Shown: piece by piece, positions 1 to 8,720 of the stretch
How the letters are laid out: the number at the start of each line of letters is the position of its first letter
How positions within the stretch are numbered: position 1 is the stretch's first letter
NCBI RefSeq assembly: GCF_002284535.1
Contig: NZ_NPKH01000020.1
Span: 496,001 to 560,000 of the forward strand
DNA length: 64,000 bases
Direction: 5' to 3'
From: Mesorhizobium wenxiniae
GTDB lineage: Bacteria; Pseudomonadota; Alphaproteobacteria; Rhizobiales; Rhizobiaceae
The notes under the pieces: model-generated
What the model was told of the DNA's origin: nothing
The model's input: only the letters and a program-made list of their open reading frames with translations
Database searches by the model: none
Made by a program: the position numbers and the translations under genes

Positions 1-2
1 CA

Positions 3-173
3 TTCGACGCCGACCGTCTGCGCTATCTCAAGGCGGTGCGCCAGCAGGCGGAACGCTTCGCGATACCATGGTCTGTCTGGGAATTCTCCAATCCCTATGG
101 GATGACCGTTATCCGGCCCGAAGGGCCTGCGGTCCCGGACCAGGAGATGTTGCGGGCACTGGGCCTGCCGTAG
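3..173 (+). CDS. GH5-family glycoside hydrolase, C-terminal fragment
   Basis: The first 56 codons of the window are an open frame ending in TAG at 171-173, with its start outside the window. The fragment contains IPWSVWEF followed by SNPYGM, which resembles the C-terminal strand of GH5 cellulases (usually W-A-Y-W-E-F then G-F-G), where the tryptophans line the glycan cleft. Such endoglucanases are common in polysaccharide clusters, where they trim or release polymer, and the neighbouring glycosyltransferase genes agree with this. The call rests on a short fragment, so another clan-A hydrolase is possible. Confidence 0.5.
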   Translation, partial: FDADRLRYLKAVRQQAERFAIPWSVWEFSNPYGMTVIRPEGPAVPDQEMLRALGLP

Positions 174-442
174 CCATGCGCCTCTTGACGGATGAGCAGC
201 CGGGCGGCAACGCCAATCCTGTCCCGCCACAAGCTAGTGATCAATCACGCGACGGCAAGAGCTGCCGTCTCCGCGGCAACCGTCGGTGGCACGTCATTCA
301 GGACCAGAACCTGATCGAACCGGTCAAGCCCGCCTTTGAAACACCTTGGCGGCTTTCTCCGCGATCCGGTTCGTCGGCAACCAAGTGTTTAATACATTCG
401 TCGTAAACAGCGTCGCGAACACGCGCGCCCAGGGAAGAGATG

Positions 443-2332
443 ATGTGCGGAATTGCCGGCTGGATCGGGCCGAGAGTCGAGAACCCACAATATCGGGCCG
501 CCGGAATGTCCAACGCATTGCGGCATCGTGGCCCCGATGCCGAAGGCACCGAGTTCTTGGACTTGAACACCGGCGGGAACCAATTGGCATTGGTGCATCG
601 CCGCCTGGCGATTATTGACTTAAACGCCGATTCAAATCAGCCGATGCATATCGACGACGGCCGTCTCAGAATTATTTTCAACGGCGAAATATACAACTAT
701 ATCGAGTTGCGCCAGGAACTGATCGGCCTCGGTCATCATTTTCGAACGCGCTCCGATACCGAGGTGCTGCTCAGAGCTTATGATCAGTGGCACTTGTCCG
801 TCTTTGACCGATTGAGCGGCATGTTCGCTTTTGCGCTCTGGGATGCTCAGAGGCACGAATTGATCCTCGGCCGCGATCCCTTCGGCAAAAAGCCCCTTTA
901 CCTTATGGAAAGCGAAAAATTGCTGTCGTTTGCCTCGGAGATCAACGCGTTGTTGTCATCGCAGCCAAACGCGCAGCAGCTCGATCTGGACGCTGTGCAC
1001 GAGTATCTGCGCTGGCGTTACGTGCCTGGACCGCGCACGCTTTTTAAACAAATCCGCAAACTCAACCCCGGAAGCTATGCCGTTTGGTCGCAAGGGACCG
1101 TGACGGAAACGCGCTATTATACGCCTCCAGATCAAACCGATCTGACCGAGGACATCGACGACGAAACCGCCAAGCGGCGATTTCTGGAACTGCTCGACCA
1201 TTCCGTCGAGATCAGAATGCGCAGCGATGCACCCTTTGGCGCCTTTCTCTCCGGAGGCCTCGACTCGTCAGCGATCGTTGCCCTGATGACCAAGCACAGC
1301 GACAAGCCAATTCGTACATTTTCGGTCGGCTTCAGCGAACCGGCTTACAGTGAACTTCCATTCGCCCGACGCGTCGCCGATCATTTCAAGACCGATCATT
1401 GCGAACTGGTCATTGAGGCGGACGACCTGATTGACCACCTGCCCAAGTTGATTCGCCATCTGGGGGCGCCTGTTTCACAAAGTTCGGACATTCCAATTTA
1501 CCTGATGTCGGAGCGAGCCTCGCAGGACGTCAAGATGGTGCTCACAGGGGAAGGGGCAGACGAGATTCTCGGCGGGTATCCCAAACATCGCGCGGAGTCA
1601 CTGGCTGGAATCTACCGGTCGCTCGTTCCAGCCTTGCTCCACAACAACGTCCTCGCCCCTCTGATACGCGCCATGCCTGGCGCATCGGCCAAGTTCGATA
1701 CATTTGCCCGAAGCGCGGGCGAAAGGGACTTTGCCACTCGGATGATCTTCTGGTTTGGGGCCATGACAGCGCGGGAACACGGTCGCCTCATCGGTGCGCC
1801 GGCCAATTGCCTCAATGAACGCAACGACTTCCCGTTCTCCTCAAGCGCGAAGGCATCCCATCTTCGCCGCGCGCTATTTTTCGATCAGACATCGTGGTTG
1901 CCTGACAATCTCTTGGAACGAGGCGACCGGATGATGATGGCCGGTTCAATCGAAGGAAGAATGCCGTTCCTCGATCGCGATCTGGTTGCGTTCGTCAGCA
2001 AATTGCCCGATCGCTACAAGGTGGGTTGGCGGAAGGGTAAGCTGATCTTGCGCAACAGCATGGCCAACATGCTTCCTGAGGAAATTCTCAACCGCCCCAA
2101 GGTCGGGTTCAAGGTGCCCGTCGCCGAATGGTTTCGCGGGTCAATGAGGAACTACGTGGACGACCATCTTTGCTCCTCTCAGTCCGTCATTCGCAGCTAT
2201 TTGAGCGCCAAACACCTTGATCAAATCGTCTCGGAGCATACCAGCGGTGCCGCAGACCACGAAAAGCTAATTTGGGCGCTGTTGAATTTGGAGATATTCC
2301 ATCGCGAATTTGAGCTTGGAGCGCCGCAGTGA
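443..2332 (+). CDS. asnB: Asparagine synthase (glutamine-hydrolysing), AsnB type
   Basis: A 629-residue two-domain enzyme that moves amide nitrogen from glutamine to an acyl-adenylate (classically aspartate to asparagine). The N-terminal class II amidotransferase domain starts MCGIAGW, and Cys2 would be the nucleophile after Met removal. For that reason I choose the second ATG of the ATG-ATG pair at 440/443; AGGGA at 431-435 is then 7 bases upstream. The synthetase domain has the PP-loop SGGLDSS near residue 270. The length is normal for the family. It sits alone between polysaccharide genes; AsnB paralogues in such loci are often thought to amidate sugar uronates or peptides, but nothing in the sequence shows the acceptor. 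Confidence 0.88.
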   Translation: MCGIAGWIGPRVENPQYRAAGMSNALRHRGPDAEGTEFLDLNTGGNQLALVHRRLAIIDLNADSNQPMHIDDGRLRIIFNGEIYNYIELRQELIGLGHHFRTRSDTEVLLRAYDQWHLSVFDRLSGMFAFALWDAQRHELILGRDPFGKKPLYLMESEKLLSFASEINALLSSQPNAQQLDLDAVHEYLRWRYVPGPRTLFKQIRKLNPGSYAVWSQGTVTETRYYTPPDQTDLTEDIDDETAKRRFLELLDHSVEIRMRSDAPFGAFLSGGLDSSAIVALMTKHSDKPIRTFSVGFSEPAYSELPFARRVADHFKTDHCELVIEADDLIDHLPKLIRHLGAPVSQSSDIPIYLMSERASQDVKMVLTGEGADEILGGYPKHRAESLAGIYRSLVPALLHNNVLAPLIRAMPGASAKFDTFARSAGERDFATRMIFWFGAMTAREHGRLIGAPANCLNERNDFPFSSSAKASHLRRALFFDQTSWLPDNLLERGDRMMMAGSIEGRMPFLDRDLVAFVSKLPDRYKVGWRKGKLILRNSMANMLPEEILNRPKVGFKVPVAEWFRGSMRNYVDDHLCSSQSVIRSYLSAKHLDQIVSEHTSGAADHEKLIWALLNLEIFHREFELGAPQ

Positions 2333-2430
2333 CGCCAATGGGATCGATATTGCGCTCGACCCGCAGCTGCTCGTCTTAGGCTCACCTGCGCGGCGCGCAA
2401 GCTCAGCGTCCACGTTTACATAGGATGGCG

Positions 2431-3549
2431 TCAGCGCTTGACCGATTGAGCTTTTAACGCGACCGACCTCCAGACGTCGCAGATCGCGCCGACGAAAGGT
2501 ACGAGCTCAAGCCGTTCCCGATGCACGGCCATCGCGGCAGCACCAAGCCTGGCTCTCAATGCGGGATTTTCGACCAGCCGTGTCAGCGCCTCGGTCAACG
2601 CCGCAACATCGCCGGGCGGCACCAGCAACCCGGATTGCTCGTTGGCGATGATGTCCTCCACGGCGCCGACAGGCGTCGTCACTACCGCGAGACCTGCAGC
2701 CATGCCTTCGATGACCGAGACGGGCAGATTTTCGGCAAAGGAGGGCAGCACCAGAATGTCCGCCGAAGCGATCAGCGACGCGACCTCGTCAGGCCCGACC
2801 CAGCCAGGAAGGGTAACGCGCTCGGCAAGGCCCAGTTCGGCCGTTCTCATCCGTGCCGCCTCGACGTCGCCATCGCCGGCGATCGTGGCGCGCCAACTCT
2901 TGATCGGCTCCATGCAGTGCAGCGCATCCAGCAATTGCGGGACGCCCTTGCGGTCGCCGATGCGGCCAAGGAACAGGAGATGCACATGGTCGCCGCCACC
3001 GACATGCGCCAAGGATGGAACCGCCGTGGCGTTGGGAACGATGACAATCTTGTCGGCCGCCCCCGGTGCCCGGCTGGCGACGAAGTCGCGCCAAAGCCTG
3101 CCCAAGACGATCACCCGACCGGCACGCTCGAACAGAGCTTCGATGCGGCGGCCCATGAAGCTGCGATCGTCTTTCCAGAATGTCTCATACTGCGCCCCAT
3201 GCAAATGCAGGACATAGGGTATCGACAGCAGCCGTGCGCAGGCGGCGATCACCATCTTGCGATAGGTGCTGCCGGAAACCGATATGTTGATGTGAATGAC
3301 ATCGGCGCGCTTCGCCAAACGCGCCGCGAGCATCCGCAAGCAAAAGTCAAACATATAGAAGATCGAAAACGCGACATGCCCCGAGCCGCGGCTGGCAAGG
3401 AAGCGTACATCGATGTCGGCGATCTCCTGCCGCTCGAACTCCTGCTTCAGCGCCCCCATGATGCGGTCGATACCACCCTGCCCCGAAACGCCCGAAGGCG
3501 TCGCGACAAGGACATGGACTTTTGGATTGTGGACCGGACGCTGCAACAT
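2431..3549 (-). CDS. GT4-family glycosyltransferase
   Basis: A 372-residue GT-B-fold glycosyltransferase. The N-terminal half has a Rossmann-like acceptor domain. The C-terminal half has a donor-binding GT4 signature, FLGRIGDRKG and later SFAENLPVSVIEG, which supplies the E-x7-E motif that contacts the nucleotide sugar. It would act on the cytoplasmic face of the membrane and add one sugar to the lipid-linked repeat unit. It is transcribed alone, convergent with asnB and divergent from the flippase gene at 3702. Donor and acceptor cannot be read from sequence. Confidence 0.8.
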   Translation of the reverse strand: MLQRPVHNPKVHVLVATPSGVSGQGGIDRIMGALKQEFERQEIADIDVRFLASRGSGHVAFSIFYMFDFCLRMLAARLAKRADVIHINISVSGSTYRKMVIAACARLLSIPYVLHLHGAQYETFWKDDRSFMGRRIEALFERAGRVIVLGRLWRDFVASRAPGAADKIVIVPNATAVPSLAHVGGGDHVHLLFLGRIGDRKGVPQLLDALHCMEPIKSWRATIAGDGDVEAARMRTAELGLAERVTLPGWVGPDEVASLIASADILVLPSFAENLPVSVIEGMAAGLAVVTTPVGAVEDIIANEQSGLLVPPGDVAALTEALTRLVENPALRARLGAAAMAVHRERLELVPFVGAICDVWRSVALKAQSVKR

Positions 3550-3701
3550 GACTCCATTCGGAACGACAAGGCAAAGGTTTCAAACAAGGTTTACGACGAA
3601 TCCGTTAGTTCAAACTGAATCTGTTCACCCTTTGCCGTCATCGCACTGGATTTTCCGCCGGTCGACGGTTAATCGAAGGTGAATTTTCCGGGGACAACTC
3701 T

Positions 3702-5141
3702 TTGCTGCTGCGCTCCACGCTCATCTATGCCCCGGCGATCCTGCTGACGCGGATTTCCGCGCTGCTCCTGCTGGTCATCGTGACGCGGCTGATCGATCAG
3801 ACCGAGTATGGCCTGCTGACCCTGGTGGTGACCGTGGGCGAAATGACAGACATTGCCGTCACCAACTGGCTGCGCATCGCTTTGCTCAGGCTTGGGGGCA
3901 AAGGCGACGTCAGCCGTGGCAGCCTGATGCTGGCCGGGCGGGTGTTGCTTGCCAGCACGGTCCTGGCGCTGATCATATCCGTGGCCGCCTCCGCAGTGAT
4001 CGTGCCGGAGCGCTGGGTCGAGTTCGCGATCGCAGTCTGCAGCTACCTGATCGCCGGTTCCATCGGCCGCTTCGCGTTGACGGTGCTGCAGATGCAGCAG
4101 CGTCATTCGGTCTATTCGACCCTCGAGTTCCTGCGCGCCGTGCTGCAACTCGCGCTGCCGATCGGTGCCATCGTCATGTTTCAAGATTCATTTCTGACGG
4201 TATCGCTCGGCTCGAGCCTCGGCGTGCTGATTGCCGGTATCGTGGCAGGCATCATGGCATCCCGACGCGTCGTTGCCGGTCCGCCACGCTTCACCCAAAA
4301 GGAGTTCTTCCTCCTCGGCTTGCCCCTGGTCATCATGGCGCTGGTAGGCTTCGGCCTGCACAGCGCCGAGCGTGTGTTCCTCAAGATCTATTACGATGCC
4401 GGCGCAGTGGCGATCTTCGCCGCAGCCTATGCACTGGCCCGCCAGCCCATTGATATGGTCGCCAATTCCATCAACATGGGCGCCTTTCCCGAGGTGGTCA
4501 GCCGGTTCGACGACGACGGTCCTGCGGCATCGGGCCAGCTGCTGTCGCAATTGATGGCCTTGATGATGCGCCTTTGCCTGCCGGTCGCAGCGATGCTGGT
4601 CGCACTCAGCAGCGATATCACGCAGCTCCTGCTGCCCTCCGAATATCACGGCCGTTTCGGCCTGCTCTTTCCGATCATCGCCTTCAGCGTGCTGTGTGCC
4701 AATCTCGCCAGCTTCGTCTATGGCACCGTGGTGCACGCGCACAAGCGGCCGTGGCTGCTGATCATCGCCAATTCCTTCGGCTCGGTGGCGACAATCGCAC
4801 TGTCCGTGCTGTTGATCCCTCCGATGGCGGAGGTCGGCGCTGCTTTGGCGCTGGCGGGCGGATCGCTCGCAGGACTTTTAGCCTGCATCATCATCAGCGA
4901 ACGGCTCACGCCGGTGCCGGTGCCATGGCGCGACATCGGCGTTTCGATCGTCATTTCGGTCTGCACGGGGCTGGCCGCCAGTCTTGCCAGCGCTCTTCTC
5001 GGCGATATGCCGGCCATCTTCTCGCTCGTCGCGGGCGGCACCGCTGGCGCAGTGGTTTTCTTCGGGCTGACCTGGCTGTTCTATCCTGCCGCCGCGATGC
5101 AATTCATAGCCAAGCTGCGGGCGCGGCTACGGCTCGCATAG
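3702..5141 (+). CDS. Wzx-type polysaccharide flippase (MATE/MOP superfamily)
   Basis: A 479-residue integral membrane protein with about 12-14 hydrophobic segments spread evenly along its length and no soluble domain. The pattern, including LARQPIDMVANSINMGAFPEVV near residue 245 and the early RLIDQTEYG segment, fits the MOP exporter family, which flips undecaprenyl-linked repeat units to the periplasm. The start is TTG at 3702, with CCGGGGA at 3688-3694 as a plausible ribosome site; no in-frame ATG lies upstream. It is divergent from the GT4 gene at 3549 with about 150 bases between. Clustering with a polymerase and a chain-length protein supports Wzx/Wzy-type export. Confidence 0.78.
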   Translation: MLLRSTLIYAPAILLTRISALLLLVIVTRLIDQTEYGLLTLVVTVGEMTDIAVTNWLRIALLRLGGKGDVSRGSLMLAGRVLLASTVLALIISVAASAVIVPERWVEFAIAVCSYLIAGSIGRFALTVLQMQQRHSVYSTLEFLRAVLQLALPIGAIVMFQDSFLTVSLGSSLGVLIAGIVAGIMASRRVVAGPPRFTQKEFFLLGLPLVIMALVGFGLHSAERVFLKIYYDAGAVAIFAAAYALARQPIDMVANSINMGAFPEVVSRFDDDGPAASGQLLSQLMALMMRLCLPVAAMLVALSSDITQLLLPSEYHGRFGLLFPIIAFSVLCANLASFVYGTVVHAHKRPWLLIIANSFGSVATIALSVLLIPPMAEVGAALALAGGSLAGLLACIIISERLTPVPVPWRDIGVSIVISVCTGLAASLASALLGDMPAIFSLVAGGTAGAVVFFGLTWLFYPAAAMQFIAKLRARLRLA

Positions 5142-5235
5142 ACCCGTGCCGTAGTCCTAGAAAAAGCGGTTCCGACTTCGGGCCAAGGCTGTAGCCCCAG
5201 GGGCCGCCCGCTTGTTGGGGGCAATCGTTACTTAC

Positions 5236-6039
5236 TTATAGATCGACCTTTCGGCGTCCCCGACGGCCCCATAACTCCCGGCACAGCAGCGCTGCGTAGG
5301 CAGTGTTGGTGTCATAGTAGCGGCGCCACAAGCGTCGCGGCTCCTGTGCCACGCGAAACAACCACTCCAGACCGGCCGCTTGAACCAGTTTTGGCGCCCG
5401 GGCAACCTTGCCGCCATAGACGTCGAAACTGCCGCCCACGCCCATGACGAAACTCGGAGTGAGTTCGTCACGATAGCGCTTGAGAAAGCGCTCCTTGCGC
5501 GGCGTCGGCATCGCCACCAACAGGCAGTCGGCGCCCGAGGCGTTGATCGCCTCGACGATGCCGGCCTCGTCTTCCGGCTTGAAATAACCATTGCGCATGC
5601 CGGCGACGACGAGACCCGGATGATCCCTGGCAAGTCGCATCCTAACCGCATCGAGAACGGATTGTTCTGCGCCCAGGAGGAAGAGCCTGTAGCCCCGCGT
5701 GTCGCAGAGGCTCAGCAGATTGATCATGATGTCGACACCCGCTACTCGCTCCGGAAGCGCGACGCCGCAAAGACGCGCCCCCCAAAGCACGCCGATGCCG
5801 TCGACGTTGACTACATCCGCCGTTGCCACGTCCTCGTGCAGTTCGGCGTTGTTGCGCATGTTCACAAGCTTGGCGACATTCACGACCACATGATGCAGCG
5901 GCCGCCGCAGGGTCATCGCCTCATCGGCGATGGCCAGCGTCTCGGCCATGGTCAGCGCATGGATCGGCGCGCCAAGGAATTCCCGGCGCCGTGACGCCAA
6001 TAGGCGATGCTGCGCCCATGCTGGGTCGTGCGCGTTCAT
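5236..6039 (-). CDS. WecG/TagA/CpsF-family glycosyltransferase
   Basis: A 267-residue membrane-associated GT26 enzyme. Family marks are NVDGIGV (about residue 75), PRKERF and the C-terminal block GVGGSFDVYGG...RAPKL...LEWLFR...EPRRLWRRY. WecG of Enterobacteria transfers ManNAcA from UDP-ManNAcA to the lipid-linked acceptor. That fits here because the two upstream genes encode the enzymes that make UDP-ManNAcA. I chose the ATG at 6039: AGGAGG lies just upstream and the codon overlaps the wecC stop as ATGA. A longer frame to 6138 would run inside wecC. The exact donor is inferred from neighbours. Confidence 0.85.
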   Translation of the reverse strand: MNAHDPAWAQHRLLASRRREFLGAPIHALTMAETLAIADEAMTLRRPLHHVVVNVAKLVNMRNNAELHEDVATADVVNVDGIGVLWGARLCGVALPERVAGVDIMINLLSLCDTRGYRLFLLGAEQSVLDAVRMRLARDHPGLVVAGMRNGYFKPEDEAGIVEAINASGADCLLVAMPTPRKERFLKRYRDELTPSFVMGVGGSFDVYGGKVARAPKLVQAAGLEWLFRVAQEPRRLWRRYYDTNTAYAALLCRELWGRRGRRKVDL

Positions 6040-7373
6040 GCGGCCTCCTCGGCACTTGCAGGAAGTGCCAGGTGTTCGAGCGCTGATTTCTTGCCTTCGA
6101 TGCGGGCGTCGGGCTTGCGTGCTTTGCGCCAGGTCCACAAACCCCTTGTGTCGACGAGCTTCTTGTCCTTGAGCGCTTCGGGATCAACCAGATTAAACTG
6201 CCGATGGTCGACCAGCAGGACGACGATATCGCACTGGTCGACGGCGGAAAGCGCATCGGTGAAGACGATGCCTTTACCCTCGAGTTCAGGCGGCAGCCTA
6301 TTTGTGTTGGGTTCGGCCGCGATGATCTTCAGGTTGGGAATATCTGACAAAAGCTTCACCACCTCAACAGCCGGACTCTCGCGCATATCGTCGATATTGG
6401 CTTTGAAGCTGAGGCCAAGACAAGCGATCGTCTGCTTGCGGGAAGGATCGAGCAAGGCTTCTATATCTCTGACCACCGACAAGGGACGCTCGGAATTGAT
6501 CCGGCGTGCCGAAGCCATCAGCCGCGTGCTGTTAGGCGCGGCATCGATGATAAAATACGGATCGACCGCGATGCAGTGGCCGCCGACGCCCGGGCTCGGC
6601 TGCAGGATATTCACGCGGGGATGCCGGTTAGCGAGATCGATCACCTCCCAAACGTTGAGCGACAGATCCTGGCACACTGCCGCAAGCTCGTTGGCAAAGG
6701 CGATATTGACGTCGCGGAACGCGTTCTCGGTCAGCTTCACCAGTTCCGCGCTTTCGGCCTGGGTCGTGAACAGGTCGCCGGCAACAAAGGTCGAATAGAG
6801 TGCTGCGGTGCGTTCCGACGACTTGCGCGACAGTCCGCCGATCGACCGATCGTTGTTGATCAACTCGGTAAGGACCTTTCCCGGCAACACGCGCTCGGGC
6901 GAATAGGCGACCAGGACATCGGCGTCTTCGCCATGCACCAGAGGAAATTTGAGATCGGGCCGCAATTCGGCAAGCAGTCCCGTCATGATGCGCGTCGTGC
7001 CGACCGGGGATGTCGATTCCAGCACCACAAGGTCTCCCCGCTTCAGCACGGAGGCGATGCTTCGTGCCGCCGCGAGCACATAGCTCACGTCAGGCTTGTG
7101 GTCCTCGGTCATCGGCGTCGGCACTGCGATGACAAACGCGTCCGCCGGCTGCGGCGTACTGAATGCCCTAAGCTTGCCGTTGGCTACAACCTTCTGGATC
7201 AAACCATCGAGGTCCGGCTCGACGATGTGGATTTCGCCGCGATTGACCTTCTCGACCACCGCTTCGTTGACGTCGACACCAATGACGTCGAGCCCTCGAC
7301 TGGCGAAGATGGCACAGGTCGGCAGGCCGATATAGCCCATGCCGATAACGGAAACGGTTTTGATCTCAGCCAT
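6036..7373 (-). CDS. wecC: UDP-N-acetyl-D-mannosamine dehydrogenase
   Basis: A 445-residue NAD-dependent enzyme that oxidises UDP-ManNAc to UDP-ManNAcA in two steps. It has the N-terminal Rossmann motif GMGYIGLPT near residue 11, the central dimerisation helix region, and the catalytic block SPGVGGHCIAVDPYFI near residue 260 containing the active-site cysteine; this block is closer to WecC than to UDP-glucose dehydrogenases. The start ATG at 7373 overlaps the last 8 bases of wecB and is the middle gene of wecB-wecC-WecG, all translationally coupled. The longer frame to 7538 lies inside wecB and is not used. Confidence 0.9.
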   Translation of the reverse strand: MAEIKTVSVIGMGYIGLPTCAIFASRGLDVIGVDVNEAVVEKVNRGEIHIVEPDLDGLIQKVVANGKLRAFSTPQPADAFVIAVPTPMTEDHKPDVSYVLAAARSIASVLKRGDLVVLESTSPVGTTRIMTGLLAELRPDLKFPLVHGEDADVLVAYSPERVLPGKVLTELINNDRSIGGLSRKSSERTAALYSTFVAGDLFTTQAESAELVKLTENAFRDVNIAFANELAAVCQDLSLNVWEVIDLANRHPRVNILQPSPGVGGHCIAVDPYFIIDAAPNSTRLMASARRINSERPLSVVRDIEALLDPSRKQTIACLGLSFKANIDDMRESPAVEVVKLLSDIPNLKIIAAEPNTNRLPPELEGKGIVFTDALSAVDQCDIVVLLVDHRQFNLVDPEALKDKKLVDTRGLWTWRKARKPDARIEGKKSALEHLALPASAEEAA

Positions 7374-8520
7374 GATACAGCAATTCCTCAACGATCCGGT
7401 TACCGGCCCGGCCATCGCCATACGGGTTGTGTCGTTCCGCCATGCCGCGATAGGCAGCCTGATCGTCGAGCAGGCTGTTGGCATTGGACAGGATTTTTTG
7501 GATATCGGTGCCGACGAGACGGGCGGTACCCGCCGCAATCCCCTCGGGCCGCTCGGTATTCTCTCGCATCACCAGCACCGGCTTGCCGAGCGATGGCGCT
7601 TCTTCCTGCACGCCGCCGCTATCGGTCAGCACCAGGTAGCTCTGCTTCTGCAGGAACAGGAACGGCAGATAGTCCTGCGGGTCGACCAGGTGAATATTCG
7701 GCACGCCACCCAGTTCTGCGTTGACCACCGAGCGCACGTTGGGATTGGGATGGACCGGATAGACGATCTGCACGTCCTCGCGTATCGCCAACCCCTTCAG
7801 CGCCGTGCAGATGCGATGGATGCCGCCGTCGAAATTCTCACGGCGATGGCCGGTGACCAGGATCATTTTCTTGGCGGGATCGAGAAACGGGAAATGGGCG
7901 GCGAGCTTGGCGCTCATCGACTTGTCGGCGTCGATCGCGCCGGAAAAATGCAACAGCGTGTCGATCACCGTGTTGCCGGTCACGAAGATGGTGTTCGCAG
8001 CCTTTCCTTCGGCGATGAGATTGTCGCGCGCCTGGATGGTCGGCGCGAAATGCCACGTCGCTATGTCGCCGGCAATCTTGCGGTTCAGTTCCTCTGGAAA
8101 GGGTGAGTTGATATCGTGGCTGCGCAATCCTGCCTCGATATGGGCTACCGGGATGCGCTTGTAGAAAGCAGCCAGAGCCGCAGTCATCGCCGTGGTCGTG
8201 TCGCCTTGCACGAGGACGATATCGGGCTTCGCCTTCTCCAGCACTTCGGCCATGCCCAGCAGCACGCGCGAGGTGACGTCGAACAATGTCTGGCCGGGCT
8301 GCATGATGTTGAGGTCGTGATGCACCGGCAGGCCGGTCAGTTCGATGACCTGCTCGACCATCTCGCGATGCTGGCCGGTGATGCATGTCTCGGTAACAAA
8401 ACCCGGATGGGCAAGCGCGGCACGCACCACCGGAAAGCATTTGAGCGCCTCCGGCCTCGTGCCGAAGACGATCAGCAATTTTTGCCTGACCGGCAGTTTC
8501 GGATGTGAAAGGACGTTCAT
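7366..8520 (-). CDS. wecB: UDP-N-acetylglucosamine 2-epimerase (non-hydrolysing)
   Basis: A 384-residue GT-B-fold epimerase that converts UDP-GlcNAc to UDP-ManNAc through a bound 2-acetamidoglucal. Family marks are FGTRPEALK near the N-terminus, TGQHREM, VQGDTTT, EAGLRS, TGHRREN and the C-terminal LTDSGGVQEEAPSLGKPVLVMRENTERPE region. The start ATG at 8520 has AGGA shortly upstream. It is the first gene of the three-gene ManNAcA operon, whose promoter must lie in the 200-base divergent region before the gene at 8721. Confidence 0.93.
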   Translation of the reverse strand: MNVLSHPKLPVRQKLLIVFGTRPEALKCFPVVRAALAHPGFVTETCITGQHREMVEQVIELTGLPVHHDLNIMQPGQTLFDVTSRVLLGMAEVLEKAKPDIVLVQGDTTTAMTAALAAFYKRIPVAHIEAGLRSHDINSPFPEELNRKIAGDIATWHFAPTIQARDNLIAEGKAANTIFVTGNTVIDTLLHFSGAIDADKSMSAKLAAHFPFLDPAKKMILVTGHRRENFDGGIHRICTALKGLAIREDVQIVYPVHPNPNVRSVVNAELGGVPNIHLVDPQDYLPFLFLQKQSYLVLTDSGGVQEEAPSLGKPVLVMRENTERPEGIAAGTARLVGTDIQKILSNANSLLDDQAAYRGMAERHNPYGDGRAGNRIVEELLYHG

Positions 8521-8720
8521 TGCTGATCCTGGTCGCCAGAAGGCGTCGCGGCCGGCTGATTATTCGCCACAGGAGCTATACTAGCTGCAGAAGCCGCCTC
8601 CGTGACCTTAAATCTTAATATATGATTAATAGCCAAGCCCGCGTTCTCCCCGGTAACTCTTATGAAAGCCTAAACCGATAGGTATCCTGGCAGAGTAGTC
8701 TTGAAAAAGAACATATTCGA

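Noticed and set aside
2521..3618. A 365-codon plus-strand ORF
   Set aside because: Antisense to the GT4 gene and without any recognisable motif.
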